From a virus: 38,524 nucleotides of DNA. The DNA is taken from positions 1-38,524 of IMG/VR virus record IMGVR_UViG_3300044971_000726; one strand, given 5' to 3'. Positions 36,186-38,524 of the stretch are shown here, one piece after another (position 1 is the first letter of the stretch; each line of letters begins with the position of its first letter). Under the pieces are notes generated by a model. The model made no database searches and had not been told where the DNA came from. It was given only the letters and a program-made list of their open reading frames with translations. Made by a program: the position numbers and the translations under genes.

Positions 36186-36812
36186 ATGTCAACTTTTTCT
36201 CTCGCAAATCTCCCTGCAGTCACCACACTCTCCACCGCTTTGCGTGCGCTTGAACAAGGCGCAGGCACATCGGGCGTTGTCATCCTGAAAATGGACAAGA
36301 CAGGCCATTGGGTGTTCGGTGCTGACCAAACCGAAGTCGAAGACGACTCGACTTGGGCCGTCAATCCTTTCTCGTTTGTCCACGGCTTTATTGCTTGGGG
36401 CGACGGTGAAGTGCTTGGCGAGAAAATGACCGGTGTGCAGCATCCCCTGCCAGAACTTGACGCAGCGCCCCCAAGCGCCAAGCGCGGTTGGGAGACACAG
36501 ATCGGTATGTCTTTGAAGTGCCTCACAGGTGAGGACAAGGACATGGAAGCACGCTTTACCACGACCTCGGTCGGCGGTAAGAAGGCCGTGCAGGCTCTGG
36601 GCGTCGCCATCGCCACGCAAGTGGAGAAGGACCAGTCCAAGCCTGTGGCCATCGTGCGTCTGAAGAAGGACCACTACGTCCACAAATCCTACGGCCGCAT
36701 CTACACCCCGGTGTTTGAGATCGTAGAGTGGGCCAGCATGGACGGCGAAGCGCCAGCGGTTGAAGAAGCCGAAGCAGCACCGGCTGCTGGTCGCCGCCGC
36801 CGCGCAGCGTAA
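36186..36812 (+). CDS. Probable ssDNA-binding protein (DUF2815-like context), 208 aa
   Basis: Next to the DUF2800 gene and just before the polymerase, where phages of several groups carry a single-strand DNA-binding protein. The middle is beta-rich (GVVILKMDKTGHWVFG, WETQIGMSLKC, RIYTPVFEIVEWASM), fitting an OB-like fold, and the C-terminus is acidic then basic (EEAEAAPAAGRRRRAA). It lacks the usual acidic C-terminal tip of bacterial SSB. AAAGGA is seven bases before the ATG. Function is inferred mainly from context. Confidence 0.65.
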   Translation: MSTFSLANLPAVTTLSTALRALEQGAGTSGVVILKMDKTGHWVFGADQTEVEDDSTWAVNPFSFVHGFIAWGDGEVLGEKMTGVQHPLPELDAAPPSAKRGWETQIGMSLKCLTGEDKDMEARFTTTSVGGKKAVQALGVAIATQVEKDQSKPVAIVRLKKDHYVHKSYGRIYTPVFEIVEWASMDGEAPAVEEAEAAPAAGRRRRAA

Positions 36813-36851
36813 CCTTTTCTGATGCCCAGTGACAGTGGGCATTGGAAAAGG
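36813..36851 (+). promoter_or_regulatory. Hairpin that covers the ribosome binding site of the DNA polymerase
   Basis: Directly after the stop of the upstream gene, CCTTTTC (36813-36819) pairs with GAAAAGG (36845-36851), TG with TG as two wobble pairs, and ATGCCCA (36822-36828) with TGGGCAT (36836-36842), giving a 16-bp stem and a 7-nt loop GTGACAG. The 3' arm contains the Shine-Dalgarno AAAAGG, seven bases before the polymerase ATG at 36859, so the folded RNA would block initiation. The pairing is seen in sequence; repression or autoregulation is inference. Confidence 0.75.
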
Positions 36852-36858
36852 AACGACT

Positions 36859-38524
36859 ATGCTGTGGATTGATTTCGAGACAAGATCGCGTTGTGACCTG
36901 AAGTCCAAGGGCGTGTACAACTACGCCCAAGACGCCAGCACCGATGTGCTGTGCATGTCCTACGCCTTCGACGATGGTGAGGTCGTCACCTGGTTGCCCG
37001 GTCAGCCGCTGCCTGACTTTACGGGCCACATGATCTACGCCCACAACGCCGCGTTTGAGCGTTTAATTTTTTGGTATGTCTTGCAGAAGAACTACCCCCT
37101 AGAATCGTTTTACTGCACCGCAGCACAAGCCCGCGCTAACTGTGCGCCTGGCTCGCTGGAAGACGTGGGGCGCTTCGCTGGCGCTGACATGCGCAAGGAC
37201 CACCGCGGCGCGCAACTGATCCGGCTGCTGTCGCTGCCGCAGGCCAACGGCCAGTTCCGTGAAGACGCCGCCCTGATGCAAGAGATGGTCGAGTACTGCG
37301 AGCAAGACGTGCGGTCCATGCGCGCCATCAGCAAGGCCCTGCGGCCACTCTCGGCTGATGAACTAGCCGACTATCACACCAACGAGCGCATCAACGACCG
37401 TGGCGTGCTGGTGGACGTGCCGCTGTGCCAAGCCGCTGTCAAGTACTCGGCCGACGAGACCGTCGAGATTCAGCAGATCGTGTCCGAGGTGACCGACGGC
37501 GTCATCACCAGCGTGCGCTCGCCCAAGATGCGCGAGTGGGTGCTGGAGCGCGTCGGGCCCGAGGCCAAGAAGCTGATGTGGACCGGCGAGAAGTATTCGA
37601 TCGACAAGACTGTGCGGGCCAACCTGCTCGCGATGGAAGACCCCGATGAGATTCCGCCCCATGTTGCAGACGTCATCCAGTGCGCGGACGACCTCTGGGC
37701 GTCTTCGGTTGCGAAGTTCAACCGCTTGTCGAACCTCGCCGATGACGAGGATCACCGAGTCCGAGGCGCTTTCGTTTTTGCTGGAGGGGCTGCCACCGGC
37801 CGTGCGTCGAGCTATGGCGCGCAGGTTCACAACTTTACCCGCAAGTGCGCCAAAGAGCCTGATGAAGTACGCCACGCTATGGTGCGTGGCCACACAATCA
37901 CACCAAGATTTGGTAAACGCATTACAGATGTGCTCAAAGGGATGCTCCGCCCGGCGCTGATCGCCAAGCCTGGCCACGTCCTGATCGCCTACGACTGGTC
38001 GGCCATCGAGGGCCGTGTGCACCCGTGGCTGTCCAACTGCCCGGCAGGCGAGGCCAAGCTGGACGTGTTCAGGTCTGGCCTTGACCCGTACAAGGTCAAC
38101 GCAGCCGCCACCTTTCGTGTGCCTTACGCCGACGTCGCTGGTGACCAGCGTCAGGTGGGCAAGGTGCAAGAGCTGGCCCTTGGCTTTCTGGGCGGCGCCG
38201 GAGCGTTTGAGGTGTTCGGCCGCGCCTACGGCATCCGGCTGTCACCGGGCGAAGTCCAGCGCGCTGTGGACGGCTGGCGCAGGGCCAACCCGTGGGCGCA
38301 GGCGCACGGCCAGCAGCTGGAGAACGCCTACCTGCGCGCCATGAGAAACAAAGGGCATGAATTTAAAGCCGGGCGTGTTGTGTACTTGTTCGACGGCCAG
38401 ACCCTCTGGTATGCTTTGCCCTCCGGTCGGGTGCTGTGCTACCCCAACGCCAAATTTGATGATGAAGGCAACGTGACGTACACCAAAGCAGCCTGGAAGC
38501 CCGCCGCCGACGCCAAGGAGTGGC
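36859..38524 (+). CDS. polA-like: DNA polymerase I (family A) with 3'-5' exonuclease, continues at 1
   Basis: Replicative polymerase of 639 aa when joined across the circle. The N-terminal exonuclease has ExoI IDFET (Asp5, Glu7), ExoII AHNAAFE (Asn63) and ExoIII YCEQD (Tyr146, Asp150). The polymerase has motif A YDWSAIEGRV (Asp379), motif B RQVGKVQELALGF (Arg431, Lys435) and motif C HDE (about 594, in positions 1-359). The position equivalent to Phe762 of E. coli Pol I is Leu, and the Tyr766 equivalent is Phe. There is no 5'-3' exonuclease. The ATG at 36859 is preceded by AAAAGGA inside a strong hairpin. It is probably the central enzyme of the replication module. Confidence 0.95.
   Translation, partial: MLWIDFETRSRCDLKSKGVYNYAQDASTDVLCMSYAFDDGEVVTWLPGQPLPDFTGHMIYAHNAAFERLIFWYVLQKNYPLESFYCTAAQARANCAPGSLEDVGRFAGADMRKDHRGAQLIRLLSLPQANGQFREDAALMQEMVEYCEQDVRSMRAISKALRPLSADELADYHTNERINDRGVLVDVPLCQAAVKYSADETVEIQQIVSEVTDGVITSVRSPKMREWVLERVGPEAKKLMWTGEKYSIDKTVRANLLAMEDPDEIPPHVADVIQCADDLWASSVAKFNRLSNLADDEDHRVRGAFVFAGGAATGRASSYGAQVHNFTRKCAKEPDEVRHAMVRGHTITPRFGKRITDVLKGMLRPALIAKPGHVLIAYDWSAIEGRVHPWLSNCPAGEAKLDVFRSGLDPYKVNAAATFRVPYADVAGDQRQVGKVQELALGFLGGAGAFEVFGRAYGIRLSPGEVQRAVDGWRRANPWAQAHGQQLENAYLRAMRNKGHEFKAGRVVYLFDGQTLWYALPSGRVLCYPNAKFDDEGNVTYTKAAWKPAADAKEW
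38420..38524. repeat. Terminal overlap, identical to 1-105
   Basis: Second copy of the 105-base identity that closes the molecule. The polymerase frame passes through it without a shift, supporting circular closure at one base precision. Confidence 0.95.

Noticed and set aside
37363-38169. 268-aa minus-strand frame opposite the DNA polymerase
   Set aside because: Shadow of a polymerase with all exonuclease and polymerase motifs in place.
38420-38524. Physical direct terminal repeats of the packaged genome
   Set aside because: The 105-bp repeat lies within the polymerase coding sequence, with the frame continuous across it, so an assembly overlap of a circular or permuted molecule is far simpler.
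1-38524. tRNA genes
   Set aside because: I saw no cloverleaf with an anticodon stem and T-arm consensus in the intergenic stretches; a covariance-model scan would settle this.

Overview
The window is one near-complete genome of a tailed bacteriophage with a P22-like (podovirus-type) virion. The first 105 bases and the last 105 bases are identical (1-105 = 38420-38524), so the molecule closes into a circle of about 38,419 bp and the family A DNA polymerase gene runs across the join (36859-38524, then 106-359). I see no integrase, repressor, tRNA, CRISPR array or phage RNA polymerase, which points to a lytic phage, or one that lysogenises by an unrecognised route. The host cannot be fixed from sequence. 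The moderate-to-high GC content and small-gene repertoire would fit a freshwater or soil proteobacterium (inference only).

Layout. (a) 1-2719: end of the polymerase, then a primase-helicase, closed by a strong terminator. (b) 2744-4862, minus strand: seven small accessory genes, mostly orphans, including one Cys-rich protein and two hydrophobic microproteins of 19 and 31 aa. (c) 4863-5512: a 650-bp non-coding region with an array of TGTCCAC heptamers, some of them 9-mers resembling DnaA boxes, and an AT-rich tract. It is the best candidate for the replication origin and also separates the two divergent transcription units. (d) 5513-10250: packaging (small and large terminase, a GroES-like co-chaperonin, P22-type portal). 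(e) 10247-16077: a block not found at this place in P22, with a DUF5856-like protein, a fibre-like protein, a 14-blade beta-propeller, a glycosyltransferase and two tail-chaperone-like genes. (f) 16132-24720: scaffold, P22-type coat, two decoration-like proteins, gp4-like and gp10-like tail proteins with an HNH endonuclease inserted between them on the other strand, a pectate-lyase-fold tailspike and a cupin. (g) 24724-29428: three ejection (internal virion) proteins. (h) 29428-31816: lysis and membrane cassette ending in a 3-TM holin and a GH24 lysozyme. (i) 31776-34804, minus strand: a tightly coupled operon, VRR-NUC nuclease, then SNF2-type helicase, then nine small genes, most joined by ATGA stop/start overlaps. 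(j) 34901-38524: small protein, DUF2800-type RecB-like nuclease, probable ssDNA-binding protein, DNA polymerase.

How it works together. The polymerase, primase-helicase, SNF2 helicase, VRR-NUC and DUF2800 nuclease form a self-contained replication/recombination set, driven by a divergent promoter region at about 34805-34900. The plus-strand genes from 5513 to 31816 form one late-gene block, read in the order packaging, head, tail, ejection, lysis. cUUCGg hairpins after the coat and decoration genes probably tune relative output. A 16-bp hairpin covers the ribosome binding site of the DNA polymerase and suggests translational control. The most unusual items are that hairpin, the heptamer-array origin, the exactly closed 14-blade propeller, the HNH insertion that appears to leave the gp10-like gene without a normal start codon, and a chain of microgenes too short for usual gene calling.
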